DNA of 64,000 nucleotides from Flavobacterium phycosphaerae (GTDB taxonomy: Bacteria > Bacteroidota > Bacteroidia > Flavobacteriales > Flavobacteriaceae), in NCBI RefSeq assembly GCF_010119235.1, contig NZ_JAAATZ010000001.1:3192501-3256500 (forward strand). The letters are read 5' to 3'. Positions 27,149 to 37,128 of the stretch are shown piece after piece (position 1 is the first letter of the stretch; every line of letters starts with the position of its first letter). The notes beneath the pieces were generated by a model, which was not told the origin of the DNA, made no database searches, and saw only the letters and a list, made by a program, of their open reading frames with translations. A program made the position numbers and the translations under genes.

Positions 27149-29665
27149 ATGAAGCAACTTCAAAAATTTTACCCGCATTTTTTAGCCATCATTGGTTTTA
27201 TCACCATCTCATTAATTTACTTTTATCCGGTACTGCAAGGCAAAAAAATCTTCCAATCCGATATCGTTCAATATACCGGAATGGCCAAAGAACAAAACGA
27301 TTTTCGAGCTGAATATCACACAGAACCTTATTGGACCAATTCCGCTTTTGGGGGTATGCCAACGTATCAAATGGGAGCCAATTATCCGCACGATTATATT
27401 GGTAAACTGGATGATGCTTTGCGTTTCTTACCAAGACCGGCAGATTATGTATTTCTGTACTTTTTAGGATTTTACGCCTTATTACTGGTTTTCAGAGCTG
27501 ATCCGTTAAAAGCTTTTTTTGGTGCCTTGGCGTTTGGTTTTTCAACTTATTTGATTGTAATTCTGGGTGTTGGTCATAATGCAAAAGCACACGCCATTGC
27601 TTACATGCCATTGGTAGTTGCCGGATTTATTTTAGTTTTTCGAAAACGATATCTGCACGGTGGTATCCTGACGATGTTAGCTGTAGCCTTGGAAATCAAT
27701 GCGAATCACTTTCAAATGACTTACTACTTGTTGTTTCTTTTGTTAGCGCTTGGCGTCTATTTGTTATACAAACTAATTAAAGAAAACGACTTAAAGTCAT
27801 TACCTAAAATAGCCGGAACTTTTGTAGTTGCTATAGTTCTGGCCGTTGGGGTAAACGCTACGAGTTTATTGGCTACCAAAGAATACACCGACTTTAGTAT
27901 GCGCGGAAAAAGTGAATTAACTTTCAATGCTGATGGCTCAAAAAATGATACCACAGCTTCGATGTCGCATGATTATATTACAGAATACAGTTATGGTATA
28001 GCCGAAAGTTTAAACCTCATAGCTCCTCGCCTTTTTGGTGGTTCTAACACTGAAAACATTGGAAAAGACAGTAAGTTATACGAGTTCATTATCAATCAAG
28101 GCGGTTCAGACGAAGATGCCAGACAATTTTCAGAATCAGCACCAACTTATTGGGGAGACCAACCCATGGTAGCTGCTCCGGCTTATATTGGCGTCATTGT
28201 TTTCTTCCTCAGTGTCTTGGCTTTATACCATGACAAACGCAAAATAAAATACGCTTTCCTAGCAGGTGCATTAGTTTCCTTATTGCTTTCTTGGGGAAAA
28301 AATTTATCGGGTTTAACCAACTTCTTTATTGAATATGTGCCGCTTTACGACAAGTTCAGAGCTGTTTCTTCGATACAAGTCATCTTGGAATTATGCCTTC
28401 CGGTTTTAGCCATAATGGGATTACAATCCTTCTTTAAAGAAACCGAAAATCAAAAAAAATCATTGCTATACACTGCAGCCACTTCTATTGGTTTGATTGT
28501 TTTATTATTTTTAGCCAAAGGGATGTTCTCTTTCGCTACAGCAAATGATAGTTATTATACACAAGCTTACGGCAAAGAAATGGGAACCGCTTTCGTAGAA
28601 GCCTTAAAAGCCGACCGTGCCAGTTTATTCATGGCCGATTTATTGCGTTCCGGATTTTTCATGGTGGTTGCTTTTGGAGCGCTTTGGTTTTATATCAAAG
28701 GAAAATTAGCACAAAACACCGCCATCATCATCGTTGGTGTTTTCATGGTAGGCGATTTATTTTTTGTTGATAAAAATTATGTAAGCAACACACCGCATCA
28801 GTTCCGAAGCGCCCGAGAAGTCGATCAGCCTTTTGAACCTACGCCTGCCGATGAAGAAATTCTGAAAGACAAATCCATTTATCGTGTATATGAATTACAA
28901 GGCAGATTGCAAGGACGAACTTCCTATTTCCACAAATCTGTCGGAGGGTATAGTGCCGTTCGACCAAGACGTTATGATCAATTATTCGATTATATCGTTG
29001 ACAAAAAATTAGCTGATTTAGGGAGTAATATCGACCCAACAACTTTGTCTTTAACCAAAAATATTTCGATACTGGACGCCTTGAATATCAAGTATCTTTT
29101 GGTAGAAGTAAAAGACGGCCAAAGTGTGCCGATTACCAATCCGTTCACCAATGGCAATGCATGGTTTGTTTCTGAATTAAAAGAAGTAAAATCGGCTGAC
29201 GAGGAAATGAAAGCTTTGGATAAATTGGACACCAAAAATGTGGCTGTTATTAACAAATCTGAAACACAATTGTATAAGGATACATTTGCCACAGCAGCGT
29301 ATGCAGCTATAAAAGAAAACAGCTTTAAATCTGACAGCACAGCAACCATAAAATTAACTACGTACAAACCCAATCATATTGAATATACTTCAAACAATGC
29401 CAATGACGGTTTTGCCGTGTTTTCTGAAACCTATTACAAAGATGGTTGGAAAGCGACTATTGACGGAAAAGAAACGGGCATTTTCAGAGTGGATTATGTG
29501 TTACGTGGTTTAGTCATTCCAAAAGGCAATCATAAAATCGAATTCAAATTTGAACCGCAAGTAGTAAAAACAGGAAGCAGTATTGCGTTGTTTAGCTCAA
29601 TCGGAATGCTTTTGGTGATTATTGGTGGAGTGTATATTGACCAGAAGAAAAAGAAGCAAGCCTAA
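27149..29665 (+). CDS. YfhO-family polytopic membrane protein
   Basis: This 838-residue protein has about a dozen transmembrane segments in its first 550 residues, a large extracytoplasmic region and a final helix before a Lys-rich tail (DQKKKKQA). The N-terminal YFYPVLQGKKIFQSDIVQ and the C-terminal FSETYYKDGWKATIDGK match the YfhO family. These proteins resemble GT-C lipid-linked glycosyltransferases; known relatives help glycosylate lipoteichoic acid in Gram-positives. Here it probably adds sugars to an envelope glycan, because a glycosyltransferase and a flippase follow. It overlaps the next start by one base. Confidence 0.88.
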   Translation: MKQLQKFYPHFLAIIGFITISLIYFYPVLQGKKIFQSDIVQYTGMAKEQNDFRAEYHTEPYWTNSAFGGMPTYQMGANYPHDYIGKLDDALRFLPRPADYVFLYFLGFYALLLVFRADPLKAFFGALAFGFSTYLIVILGVGHNAKAHAIAYMPLVVAGFILVFRKRYLHGGILTMLAVALEINANHFQMTYYLLFLLLALGVYLLYKLIKENDLKSLPKIAGTFVVAIVLAVGVNATSLLATKEYTDFSMRGKSELTFNADGSKNDTTASMSHDYITEYSYGIAESLNLIAPRLFGGSNTENIGKDSKLYEFIINQGGSDEDARQFSESAPTYWGDQPMVAAPAYIGVIVFFLSVLALYHDKRKIKYAFLAGALVSLLLSWGKNLSGLTNFFIEYVPLYDKFRAVSSIQVILELCLPVLAIMGLQSFFKETENQKKSLLYTAATSIGLIVLLFLAKGMFSFATANDSYYTQAYGKEMGTAFVEALKADRASLFMADLLRSGFFMVVAFGALWFYIKGKLAQNTAIIIVGVFMVGDLFFVDKNYVSNTPHQFRSAREVDQPFEPTPADEEILKDKSIYRVYELQGRLQGRTSYFHKSVGGYSAVRPRRYDQLFDYIVDKKLADLGSNIDPTTLSLTKNISILDALNIKYLLVEVKDGQSVPITNPFTNGNAWFVSELKEVKSADEEMKALDKLDTKNVAVINKSETQLYKDTFATAAYAAIKENSFKSDSTATIKLTTYKPNHIEYTSNNANDGFAVFSETYYKDGWKATIDGKETGIFRVDYVLRGLVIPKGNHKIEFKFEPQVVKTGSSIALFSSIGMLLVIIGGVYIDQKKKKQA

Positions 29666-30960
29666 TGTCTGAGCCCAAGAAACTTTTAATCATCACTTAT
29701 TATTGGCCGCCAGCCGGTGGACCGGGCGTACAGCGTTGGTTAAAGTTTGTAAAATACCTGCCCGATTTTAATGTGCAGCCCATAGTATACATTCCTGAGA
29801 ATCCAACGTATCCAATTATTGATGAAGGCCTGCAAAGCGAAGTTTCGGAAAAAGCTATTATTCTAAAACACCAAATTTTTGAGCCTTATCAATTGGCGTC
29901 CTTTCTTTCAAAAAACAAAACCAAAAAAATAAGCTCCGGCATTATTCCGAATCAAAAGAAACAATCTTTTTTAGAAAGAATGTTGCTTTGGGTTCGTGGC
30001 AATATTTTTATTCCTGATGCGCGATTTCTATGGGTAAAGCCTTCGGTAAACTACTTAAAAAAATACATCGAAGAAAATAACATTGATACCATTGTTACAT
30101 CGGGACCGCCACATAGTTTACACTTAATTGGTTTGGAATTGAAAAAAGAGTTGAAATTAAAATGGTTTGCTGATTTTCGTGATCCTTGGACAACCATTGG
30201 TTATCACAAAGCATTGAAACTCTCATCCTATGCTACTAAGAAACACAAAGCCTTAGAAAAAGAAGTTTTAAATTCGGCCGACACCATTATTGTAACCAGC
30301 AAAACTACTAAAACAGAATTTCAGGCAATTACATCAAAACCTATTGAAATCATTACCAATGGGTATGATGTAGAAAAAATAACCAAACAGCCCTTGGATG
30401 ACAAATTCACTTTGGCACATATTGGTTCGTTTTTATCCGAAAGAAATCCTAGAATACTATGGAAGGCTTTAAAAGAGCTGACCATGGAAAACGCGTCTTT
30501 TAAAAATGATTTTCAATTAAAATTAATAGGAGCCGTGAGTCAGGAAGTTTTAGATACCATTTCGGAATTTAAACTTACGCATTATGTTCAGAATTTGGGT
30601 TATGTATCTCATCAGGAAGCGGTGGCACATCAACGTAAATCTCAAGTTTTATTACTGATTGAGATTAATTCCGAAGACACCAAAAGCATCATCCCGGGAA
30701 AACTATTTGAATACATGGTTTCCGAAAGACCCATTGTAGCCATTGGTCCGGAAGGCTCTGATTTTGCCGAAATTATTACCTCAACCAACACCGGAGCTTT
30801 CTTTACTTATGACGAAAAAGAAAAACTAAAAGCACTACTTTTGGAATATTATCAGGAATACAAAAACCAAAATCTGAAAGTGCATGCCGTAGGTTTACAG
30901 CAGTATTCTCGAAAAAGTTTGACGGAGCAATTGGTTAAAATACTTAATCGCAATTCTTAA
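29665..30960 (+). CDS. Glycosyltransferase, GT4-like
   Basis: This 431-residue protein has a GT-B layout. The N-terminal acceptor domain starts with LLIITYYWPPAGGPGVQRW, and DFRDPWTT lies mid-protein. The donor domain carries AHIGSFLSERNP, NLGYVSHQEA and IPGKLFEYMVSERPIVAIG, with the Glu typical of GT4 enzymes. It should transfer a sugar from a nucleotide donor at the cytoplasmic membrane face. The acceptor is unknown. It overlaps the yfhO-like gene by one base and precedes the flippase by 15 bp. Confidence 0.87.
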   Translation: MSEPKKLLIITYYWPPAGGPGVQRWLKFVKYLPDFNVQPIVYIPENPTYPIIDEGLQSEVSEKAIILKHQIFEPYQLASFLSKNKTKKISSGIIPNQKKQSFLERMLLWVRGNIFIPDARFLWVKPSVNYLKKYIEENNIDTIVTSGPPHSLHLIGLELKKELKLKWFADFRDPWTTIGYHKALKLSSYATKKHKALEKEVLNSADTIIVTSKTTKTEFQAITSKPIEIITNGYDVEKITKQPLDDKFTLAHIGSFLSERNPRILWKALKELTMENASFKNDFQLKLIGAVSQEVLDTISEFKLTHYVQNLGYVSHQEAVAHQRKSQVLLLIEINSEDTKSIIPGKLFEYMVSERPIVAIGPEGSDFAEIITSTNTGAFFTYDEKEKLKALLLEYYQEYKNQNLKVHAVGLQQYSRKSLTEQLVKILNRNS

Positions 30961-30975
30961 ATCCTAAAGCAAAAC

Positions 30976-32445
30976 ATGGGCATTGTTCAAAACCAATCCA
31001 TTAAAAACACCATCATCACTTTTCTGGGTTTCGGAATTGGTGCCGTTAATGCCTTGTTTTTTTATACTTATTTTCTTGAAAAAGAGTATTATGGCATCGT
31101 GAACACTGTTCTTTCCGGAGCCAATATTCTGATGCCTATAATGGCCTTTGGTGCACAAAACACATTGATTAGATTCTTTTCTTCTTATGCTAATCAAAAA
31201 GAACGGGATGAATTTCTAACGTTTATGCTCATTTTGCCATTGGCTATAATCATTCCGCTAGGGTTAGTATTTTATGGGTTCTACGATGAAATTTCACACA
31301 CTTGGATCCAAAAAAATCCAACTCTAAAACCGTTCTTTTGGCTTATTCCTCTGATTGGGATGTTTTCAGCCTATACTGAAGTTTTTTATGCCTGGGCAAA
31401 AGTGCACATGAAGTCGGTTGCTGCAACATTCATTTACGAAATCCTCGTCCGTCTTATCATAATGGGACTTCTTGTAGGCGTTCATTTTAATTGGCTGTCA
31501 AAAGAAACTTTTGTCTATAGTGTAGCCCTGACTTATTTTGGGCAATTGGTTGCGATGAAGCTTTATGCTATTTCAGTAAAAAGGCCGGTACTCCGATTCG
31601 CTATTCCCGAAAACCTGAAAGATATTATTTACTACTCCTGCTTCATAATCGTATCGGGCGGTGTTGCCGTAATGCTGATTGATTTTGATAAAGTAATGAT
31701 TGCAAAATACTTGGCAGTCAGCCAAAATGCCCTCTATTCCGTTGCCATATTTATAGCTACAGTGATTGCCGTACCAAGTCGTGCCATGACTCAAATTGTG
31801 GCTCCTATCACAGCCCGATTGATGGTCGAAAAAAAACACGATGAACTCAATGATTTATATAAAAGAAGCGCTATCAATCTTCAGGTAATTGGCGGTTTTA
31901 TCATGATACTTATTTTTGTCAACATCAAAGAAATGTATCATTTGATTCCGAAAGATTACAGTGGTGGCATTGCTATTGTTTTTATGATTGGCTTATCCAA
32001 ATTCTATGATGTGCTTTTGGGAAATAATAATTCTATTATTGTCAATACCAAATATTATCGAACCGTACTTTTATTTGGCATAGCCACTGTCGTTTTGATG
32101 ATTGTTTTGAATATGATTTTCATTCCGCTGTATGGTATTGAAGGTTCGGCTTTGGCGACTTTGATTACCATAGTAATGTACAACACTACCAAACTCTTTT
32201 TTGTAATTAAGAAAATGAATTTGTATCCGTTTACCTCAAAAACCATCACATCATTGGGGATTTTAGCTCTTTGCTTTGTACTGTTCTATTTTTGGGATTT
32301 TCCATTTCACACGATTATCAACATTGGGCTCAAATCGGTATTACTTTCATTGCTTTATCTCGTGTTGATTTATAAAGCGCACCTTTCGGAAGAAATTAAT
32401 GTAGTGGTTGAAAAGTGGTCAAAAATCATTGGTATCTTAAAATAA
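30976..32445 (+). CDS. Wzx-like polysaccharide flippase (MOP superfamily)
   Basis: This 489-residue protein has 12-14 predicted transmembrane helices and the N-terminal pattern GIVQNQSIKNTIITFLGFGIGAVNALFFY typical of oligosaccharide flippases of the polysaccharide-transport (PST) family. It would move a lipid-linked oligosaccharide across the inner membrane. It ends the YfhO / glycosyltransferase / flippase operon, and a terminator follows directly. Confidence 0.88.
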   Translation: MGIVQNQSIKNTIITFLGFGIGAVNALFFYTYFLEKEYYGIVNTVLSGANILMPIMAFGAQNTLIRFFSSYANQKERDEFLTFMLILPLAIIIPLGLVFYGFYDEISHTWIQKNPTLKPFFWLIPLIGMFSAYTEVFYAWAKVHMKSVAATFIYEILVRLIIMGLLVGVHFNWLSKETFVYSVALTYFGQLVAMKLYAISVKRPVLRFAIPENLKDIIYYSCFIIVSGGVAVMLIDFDKVMIAKYLAVSQNALYSVAIFIATVIAVPSRAMTQIVAPITARLMVEKKHDELNDLYKRSAINLQVIGGFIMILIFVNIKEMYHLIPKDYSGGIAIVFMIGLSKFYDVLLGNNNSIIVNTKYYRTVLLFGIATVVLMIVLNMIFIPLYGIEGSALATLITIVMYNTTKLFFVIKKMNLYPFTSKTITSLGILALCFVLFYFWDFPFHTIINIGLKSVLLSLLYLVLIYKAHLSEEINVVVEKWSKIIGILK

Positions 32446-32446
32446 A

Positions 32447-32475
32447 AAACCATCTCGAGGAGATGGCTTTTCAAA
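32447..32475 (+). terminator. Rho-independent terminator of the flippase operon
   Basis: The stem ccatct / agatgg with a short loop is flanked by an A run and cttttc, immediately after the flippase stop. Confidence 0.7.
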
Positions 32476-32666
32476 AGTGTTTGATTTTTGTTTTTGACGT
32501 ATTATCTTTAACTTAAGTAAGTATAGTATCTAAATCGTTTCCGATTACAAGTCAAAAGTATTTTTAAATTTCAATGCTACAGCATTAAATCGATGAAACA
32601 CGGTAATACTCGTTAAAAGAGCAATTTACACTCTATTTGACGCCTCACTACAAAGACAATTAGCTT

Positions 32667-33068
32667 TTATACAGCTTGCTGATTGTCTAAATAACTACTT
32701 AACACTTCTTCAACAGCAGCTTTATAATCGTTGACATGCGGTTTTTTCATTAGATAGTTAACCCCTAAATCCAAAAAGTTGCGCACCATTTTTCGTGGAT
32801 AAGCCCCTGACACCATAACAATGGGAATGTTTTTTAAATTATCAGATCGTTTTATCACATTAAGAATTTCTTCCCCATTGAGTATCGGCATATGAACATC
32901 CAAAAAAATAACATCGGGCTTTTCATCTATGTTTTCTAAAATGAATAGCATTTTACTGCCATCCAAAAAAACTTTGACCGTATGCCCCAGGCTTTCAGCA
33001 ACCTCTTTAAAGAAGTCTAAATCGTCTATATCATCGTCAAGATAATAAATCGTTTGTGATACTTTCAT
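32667..33068 (-). CDS. Stand-alone response regulator receiver protein
   Basis: A 133-residue single REC domain. The acidic pocket is DDDIDD at residues 12-17, the phospho-acceptor is the Asp in IFLDVHMP, the switch Ser is in IVMVSGAY and the Lys in MKKPH. There is no output domain, so it acts by protein contact or phosphotransfer. No histidine kinase is nearby. It is a single gene, divergent from the transketolase pair. Confidence 0.92.
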   Translation of the reverse strand: MKVSQTIYYLDDDIDDLDFFKEVAESLGHTVKVFLDGSKMLFILENIDEKPDVIFLDVHMPILNGEEILNVIKRSDNLKNIPIVMVSGAYPRKMVRNFLDLGVNYLMKKPHVNDYKAAVEEVLSSYLDNQQAV

Positions 33069-33232
33069 AACTATGTAGATTTGAGAAGATAAAACTAATG
33101 CGATTTTGCTACAATGATGTTATAAAATAAATGCACGTTGTTACATAATTTCAACTTGTTGATGGCTTGAAACTACTTGATAACTAATTTGTAAAACTTT
33201 TGCCTTTCGCAAAAAATAGAATTACTTTTGAC

Positions 33233-33240
33233 ACCGAATA
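33233..33240 (+). promoter_or_regulatory. Predicted -7 element (TACTTTTG) for the transketolase pair
   Basis: A TAnnTTTG match 17 bases before the ATG at 33257. Confidence 0.5.
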
Positions 33241-33256
33241 ATTTTAACTACATGTA

Positions 33257-34102
33257 ATGGCTAACATTCAACAATTACAAGATTTCACAACACAAGTAAG
33301 AAGAGACATTCTTCGTATGGTACATGCTGTAAACTCGGGACATCCGGGTGGTTCTTTAGGCTGCACCGAATTTTTCACCGTGTTATACCAACACTTAATG
33401 CAAAGAAACCCGGGTTTCGACATGAACGGTAAGGGAGAAGATTTATTCTTCTTGTCTAACGGTCACATTTCGCCGGTTTTTTACAGCGTTTTGGCCCGAA
33501 GCGGTTATTTCCCGGTAGCAGAATTGGCTACGTTCAGAAAACTCAATACTCGTTTGCAAGGGCATCCAACTACTCACGAAGGTTTACCGGGAGTTCGAAT
33601 TGCTTCAGGTTCTTTGGGACAAGGAATGTCAGTAGCTATTGGAGCAGCTCAGGCTAAAAAGTTAAACGGTGATAACCATTTGATTTATTCACTTCATGGT
33701 GATGGTGAATTACAGGAAGGACAAAACTGGGAAGCCATCATGTATGCTTCTGCAAAAAAAGTAGACAACCTAATTGCTACGATTGACTATAACGGTCAGC
33801 AAATTGACGGTTCTACTAATGAAGTGTTGAATATGGGTAATTTAAAAGCCAAGTTCGAAGCGTTTGATTGGGAAGTATTAGAAATCAAAGAAGGCAACAA
33901 CATCGAAGCTATTATTGCCGGTATGGAAGAAGCCAAAAGCAGAACCGGTAAAGGAAAACCGGTTTGTGTTTTGTTACACACCGTAATGGGGAATGGCGTT
34001 GATTTTATGATGCACACTCACGCATGGCACGGCAAAGCACCCAATGATGAACAATTAGCTAATGGATTGGCTCAAAATCCGGCAACCTTAGGAGATTATT
34101 AG
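33257..34102 (+). CDS. Transketolase, N-terminal (TPP-binding) subunit
   Basis: This 281-residue subunit corresponds to the first third of full-length transketolase. HPGGSLG and GQGMSVAIGAAQA are typical, and the ThDP motif starts at HGDGELQEGQNWEA and ends near NGQQIDG. The enzyme moves two-carbon units in the pentose phosphate pathway. Split transketolases of this size pair with a separate C-terminal subunit, which follows after 4 bp, so this is a natural split and not a frameshift. Confidence 0.94.
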   Translation: MANIQQLQDFTTQVRRDILRMVHAVNSGHPGGSLGCTEFFTVLYQHLMQRNPGFDMNGKGEDLFFLSNGHISPVFYSVLARSGYFPVAELATFRKLNTRLQGHPTTHEGLPGVRIASGSLGQGMSVAIGAAQAKKLNGDNHLIYSLHGDGELQEGQNWEAIMYASAKKVDNLIATIDYNGQQIDGSTNEVLNMGNLKAKFEAFDWEVLEIKEGNNIEAIIAGMEEAKSRTGKGKPVCVLLHTVMGNGVDFMMHTHAWHGKAPNDEQLANGLAQNPATLGDY

Positions 34103-34106
34103 AATT

Positions 34107-35060
34107 ATGAAAAAATACGAAAATACAGGAAGTAAAGATACCCGTTCAGGATTTGGTGCAGGAATGACTGAGTTGGGACAAAAAAATGAAAATGTAGTAG
34201 CCCTTTGTGCTGATTTAATCGGTTCGTTAAAGTTTGACGATTTCAAGAAAAATCATCCGGAGCGTTTTTTCCAAATCGGAATTGCTGAAGCTAACATGAT
34301 TGGAATTGCAGCCGGTTTAACCATTGGTGGCAAAATTCCTTTCACCGGAACGTTTGCCAATTTTTCTACTGGAAGAGTTTATGACCAAATCCGTCAATCA
34401 GTAGCTTATTCAGATAAAAACGTGAAAATTTGTGCTTCACACGCCGGATTAACACTTGGTGAAGACGGTGCTACACATCAAATTCTAGAAGACATTGGAT
34501 TGATGAAAATGTTACCGGGAATGACTGTGATTAATACTTGTGATTACAATCAAACCAAAGCGGCGACGATTGCTTTAGCTGAGCACCACGGTCCGGCTTA
34601 CTTGCGTTTTGGTCGTCCGGTTGTGCCTAACTTCACCCCTGCTGATGAACCTTTCGTAATAGGAAAAGCCATTATGCTAAACGAAGGTTCTGATGTAACT
34701 ATTATTGCTACCGGGCATTTAGTTTGGGAAGCATTAATTGCCGCTGAAGCTTTAGAAGCTAAAGGTATTTCGGCAGAAGTCATCAACATTCACACCATTA
34801 AGCCATTAGATGAAGAAGCAATTTTAAAATCGGTTGCCAAAACCGGTTGTGTTGTTACGGCTGAAGAACATAATTTTCTTGGGGGCTTAGGCGAAAGTGT
34901 TTCGCGTGTTTTAGCACTTCACAATCCAAAACCACAAGAATTTGTAGCAGTAAACGACAGCTTCGGAGAAAGTGGGACACCGGAACAATTGATGGAGAAA
35001 TACAAGCTAAACAATCAAGCAATCGTAGCGGCTGTTGAAAAAGTAATCAAAAGAAAATAA
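34107..35060 (+). CDS. Transketolase, C-terminal subunit
   Basis: This 317-residue subunit carries the pyrimidine-binding domain, with the catalytic Glu in the IGIAEANMIGIAAG segment and ASHAGLTLGEDGATHQ, and the C-terminal domain (VVTAEEHNFLGGLGES). With the 33257-34102 product it makes a complete transketolase. The start lies 4 bp after the first subunit's stop. A terminator follows. Confidence 0.94.
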   Translation: MKKYENTGSKDTRSGFGAGMTELGQKNENVVALCADLIGSLKFDDFKKNHPERFFQIGIAEANMIGIAAGLTIGGKIPFTGTFANFSTGRVYDQIRQSVAYSDKNVKICASHAGLTLGEDGATHQILEDIGLMKMLPGMTVINTCDYNQTKAATIALAEHHGPAYLRFGRPVVPNFTPADEPFVIGKAIMLNEGSDVTIIATGHLVWEALIAAEALEAKGISAEVINIHTIKPLDEEAILKSVAKTGCVVTAEEHNFLGGLGESVSRVLALHNPKPQEFVAVNDSFGESGTPEQLMEKYKLNNQAIVAAVEKVIKRK

Positions 35061-35076
35061 AATAACCTAAACAACA

Positions 35077-35108
35077 TAAAAAAAGCCGCTCAATGAGCGG
35101 CTTTTTTA
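35077..35108. terminator. Bidirectional rho-independent terminator
   Basis: The hairpin aaagccgctc / gagcggcttt with flanking A and T runs lies between the convergent transketolase and FKBP-type genes. Confidence 0.88.
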
Positions 35109-36149
35109 TTAGTGACAACTAGGGTCTAAATGGCGTTTCTTACCGTTTCCACTGCTTCCGCATGTCGGAATATCAGCAAACGGATAAGCTAATCCGGTAG
35201 CGGGATTTTTGATTTCAATTTTGGTCAATATCTCATCTCCATCATCATCAACATCCAAAAAATCCGGAATTTCATCATTTCTGGTATATTTTCCGTTTGG
35301 CATCATTACTTTATCTTGATCCGTGTTATCTGGATTACTAACACCTGTTTCTAAAGTGGCCATATATCCATCATTATTCAAATCTTCTAAATAGGATGGT
35401 ATGCCATCTGAATCCTGATCATTCCTTTTAATTTCAAGCAATTTAAAGGTAAAAATTAAAGGGGAATAAGCTGGGAATGTTGAACTGCCGCCAGTTCCTG
35501 AATAATAAGCCAGTCCTGACGGAAGGAACATTATCCCAGCACCAAAATTAGAAAAGGAAACCGTGCCATCAGAATTACTGATATAACTACCGGCTCTGAA
35601 ATTTGGAAAAATCTCTGTCCATCCTCTTATTACGCCTCCGTATAAATTAAAATACGTTTCCGGATTGTTTGACTCTTCAAACTGTTTTGATATGATTCCT
35701 TCTGTTCCGTTATAAATATACTCACCACGGTAAGCCGCCAAAACATTATCTACATTACACGGTGCTTTTTCCAATTCTTCGGCAGGTGATGTGGACCTGT
35801 CAATTTTTCCTCTTAAAGCTATGTAATATATTGTGTAGGTAACATTTGTATCATTTTGCTTTATGGTAACTACATGCGTATCTATAGGATATTCGGTTTG
35901 ATCCCAAATCGATACTTGTGGCCCATTTTCTGGAATTTTCGTAAAAACCACATCCAGATCGTCATTTCCACTCGGGTTATGCACTACGGTCATATAGTGC
36001 GATTTCATGAACGCTACTATATTTTCATTATCTTTTGCATACTGTTGAGCATAATCACGAAGAGGCTCAGTACTACTATCACTTTTCGAACAGGAAGCCG
36101 CAAAAAGGCAAAGAAAAAAAAGCAATACCGACTTGAAAAAATTATTCAT
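35109..36149 (-). CDS. FKBP-type peptidyl-prolyl isomerase-like lipoprotein with calcium-binding-type repeats
   Basis: This 346-residue protein has a lipoprotein signal (lipobox near FAASC, Cys20). The middle part resembles the FKBP-type isomerases of Bacteroidetes (VIRGWTEIFPNFRAGS, MFLPSGLAYY). From about residue 240 there are acidic segments of the thrombospondin type 3 kind (DQDSDGIPSYLEDLNNDG, VDDDGDE) that probably bind calcium. GldI, a gliding protein, is a lipoprotein of this general FKBP class, but this one is more divergent. It probably assists folding in the periplasm or at the outer membrane. Confidence 0.78.
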   Translation of the reverse strand: MNNFFKSVLLFFLCLFAASCSKSDSSTEPLRDYAQQYAKDNENIVAFMKSHYMTVVHNPSGNDDLDVVFTKIPENGPQVSIWDQTEYPIDTHVVTIKQNDTNVTYTIYYIALRGKIDRSTSPAEELEKAPCNVDNVLAAYRGEYIYNGTEGIISKQFEESNNPETYFNLYGGVIRGWTEIFPNFRAGSYISNSDGTVSFSNFGAGIMFLPSGLAYYSGTGGSSTFPAYSPLIFTFKLLEIKRNDQDSDGIPSYLEDLNNDGYMATLETGVSNPDNTDQDKVMMPNGKYTRNDEIPDFLDVDDDGDEILTKIEIKNPATGLAYPFADIPTCGSSGNGKKRHLDPSCH

Positions 36150-36189
36150 TTTTATTTGATTTTTAGGCTCGCAAGATACAATATTGATT

Positions 36190-36197
36190 TATTTTTG
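36190..36197 (+). promoter_or_regulatory. Predicted -7 element (TATTTTTG) for the S4-domain gene
   Basis: A TAnnTTTG match 31 bases before the ATG at 36229. It overlaps the frame extension from a TTG at 36184 and argues against that upstream start. Confidence 0.48.
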
Positions 36198-36228
36198 TAA
36201 ACAATTTAACGTTGATTTTGGAAAAAAA

Positions 36229-36612
36229 ATGAGAGTGGATAAATATTTATGGTGTGTTCGTTATTACAAAACCAGAAACATGGTTACCGAAGCCTGCCGT
36301 AAAAATCAAATTACCGTCAATGGTCAGGTAGCCAAAGCGTCTCGGGAAGTTTTTCCTTTAGACAAAGTCACCTTTAGAAAAGACCAAATTACATATGAAA
36401 TAACTGTTTTAGACATTCCTGCCAATCGTGTTGGCGCTAAATTGGTGGATATTTACCGAAAAGATGATACCCCTTCCGAAACTTTTGCCCATTTAGAGCT
36501 ACTAAAACTATCCAAAGAACATTACAGAAAAACAGGCACAGGAAGACCAACCAAAAAAGACAGAAGAGATATAGATGGCTTTGGAGTAGATTTTATTAAA
36601 GACGAAGAATAA
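36229..36612 (+). CDS. S4-domain RNA-binding protein (HslR-like)
   Basis: A 127-residue protein that starts with MRVDKYLWCVRYYKTRN and ITVNGQVAKASREV, a typical S4 RNA-binding fold, followed by a basic C-terminus (GRPTKKDRRDID). HslR-type proteins bind stalled 50S subunits with peptidyl-tRNA, so a ribosome-rescue role is plausible. I chose the ATG at 36229. The phosphoribosyltransferase gene follows after 18 bp. Confidence 0.88.
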   Translation: MRVDKYLWCVRYYKTRNMVTEACRKNQITVNGQVAKASREVFPLDKVTFRKDQITYEITVLDIPANRVGAKLVDIYRKDDTPSETFAHLELLKLSKEHYRKTGTGRPTKKDRRDIDGFGVDFIKDEE

Positions 36613-36630
36613 ACCAACAACATACTAAAC

Positions 36631-37128
36631 ATGCAACTAAACATCATTTTAAATCACCAACAGATTGAGCATAAAATAAAAAGGATAGCCTATCAGATTT
36701 ATGAAACGTTTGCTGATGAAGAGGAAATCATTTTGGCCGGAATAGCTAATAATGGCTATGTTTTGGCAGAAAAAATAAATACAGCACTAAAAGAAATTTC
36801 TACTCTAAAAGTGTCGCTATGCGAAGTAAAAATAGATAAACAAAATCCGTTCAACCCAATTACAACTTCAATCGCTAAAGAAGCATACAGCAATAAAGGA
36901 ATTGTTTTGGTTGATGATGTTTTAAACTCAGGAACTACATTAGTGTATGGAGTCAAACACTTTTTGGATGTGCCCGTTAAGAAATTTAAAACAGCTGTTT
37001 TAGTAGATCGAAATCACAAAAAATTTCCGGTAAAAGCTGATTTTAAAGGCATTTCACTTTCAACATCTTCCAAAGAACATGTACACGTAGTGTTTGAAAC
37101 GGATAACAATTATGCTTATTTAGTGTAA
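36631..37128 (+). CDS. Phosphoribosyltransferase-family protein (PyrR-like)
   Basis: This 165-residue type I PRTase has the PRPP-binding motif IVLVDDVLNSGTTL at about residues 90-104 and the flexible-loop region before it. PyrR-like proteins combine uracil phosphoribosyltransferase activity with regulation, but no pyr genes are nearby, so the substrate is open. Its stop overlaps the convergent aroK stop by 9 bases. Confidence 0.85.
   Translation: MQLNIILNHQQIEHKIKRIAYQIYETFADEEEIILAGIANNGYVLAEKINTALKEISTLKVSLCEVKIDKQNPFNPITTSIAKEAYSNKGIVLVDDVLNSGTTLVYGVKHFLDVPVKKFKTAVLVDRNHKKFPVKADFKGISLSTSSKEHVHVVFETDNNYAYLV

Noticed and set aside
33257..35060. Transketolase gene split by a frameshift
   Set aside because: Both halves have their own start, the gap is clean and split transketolases are a known natural form.
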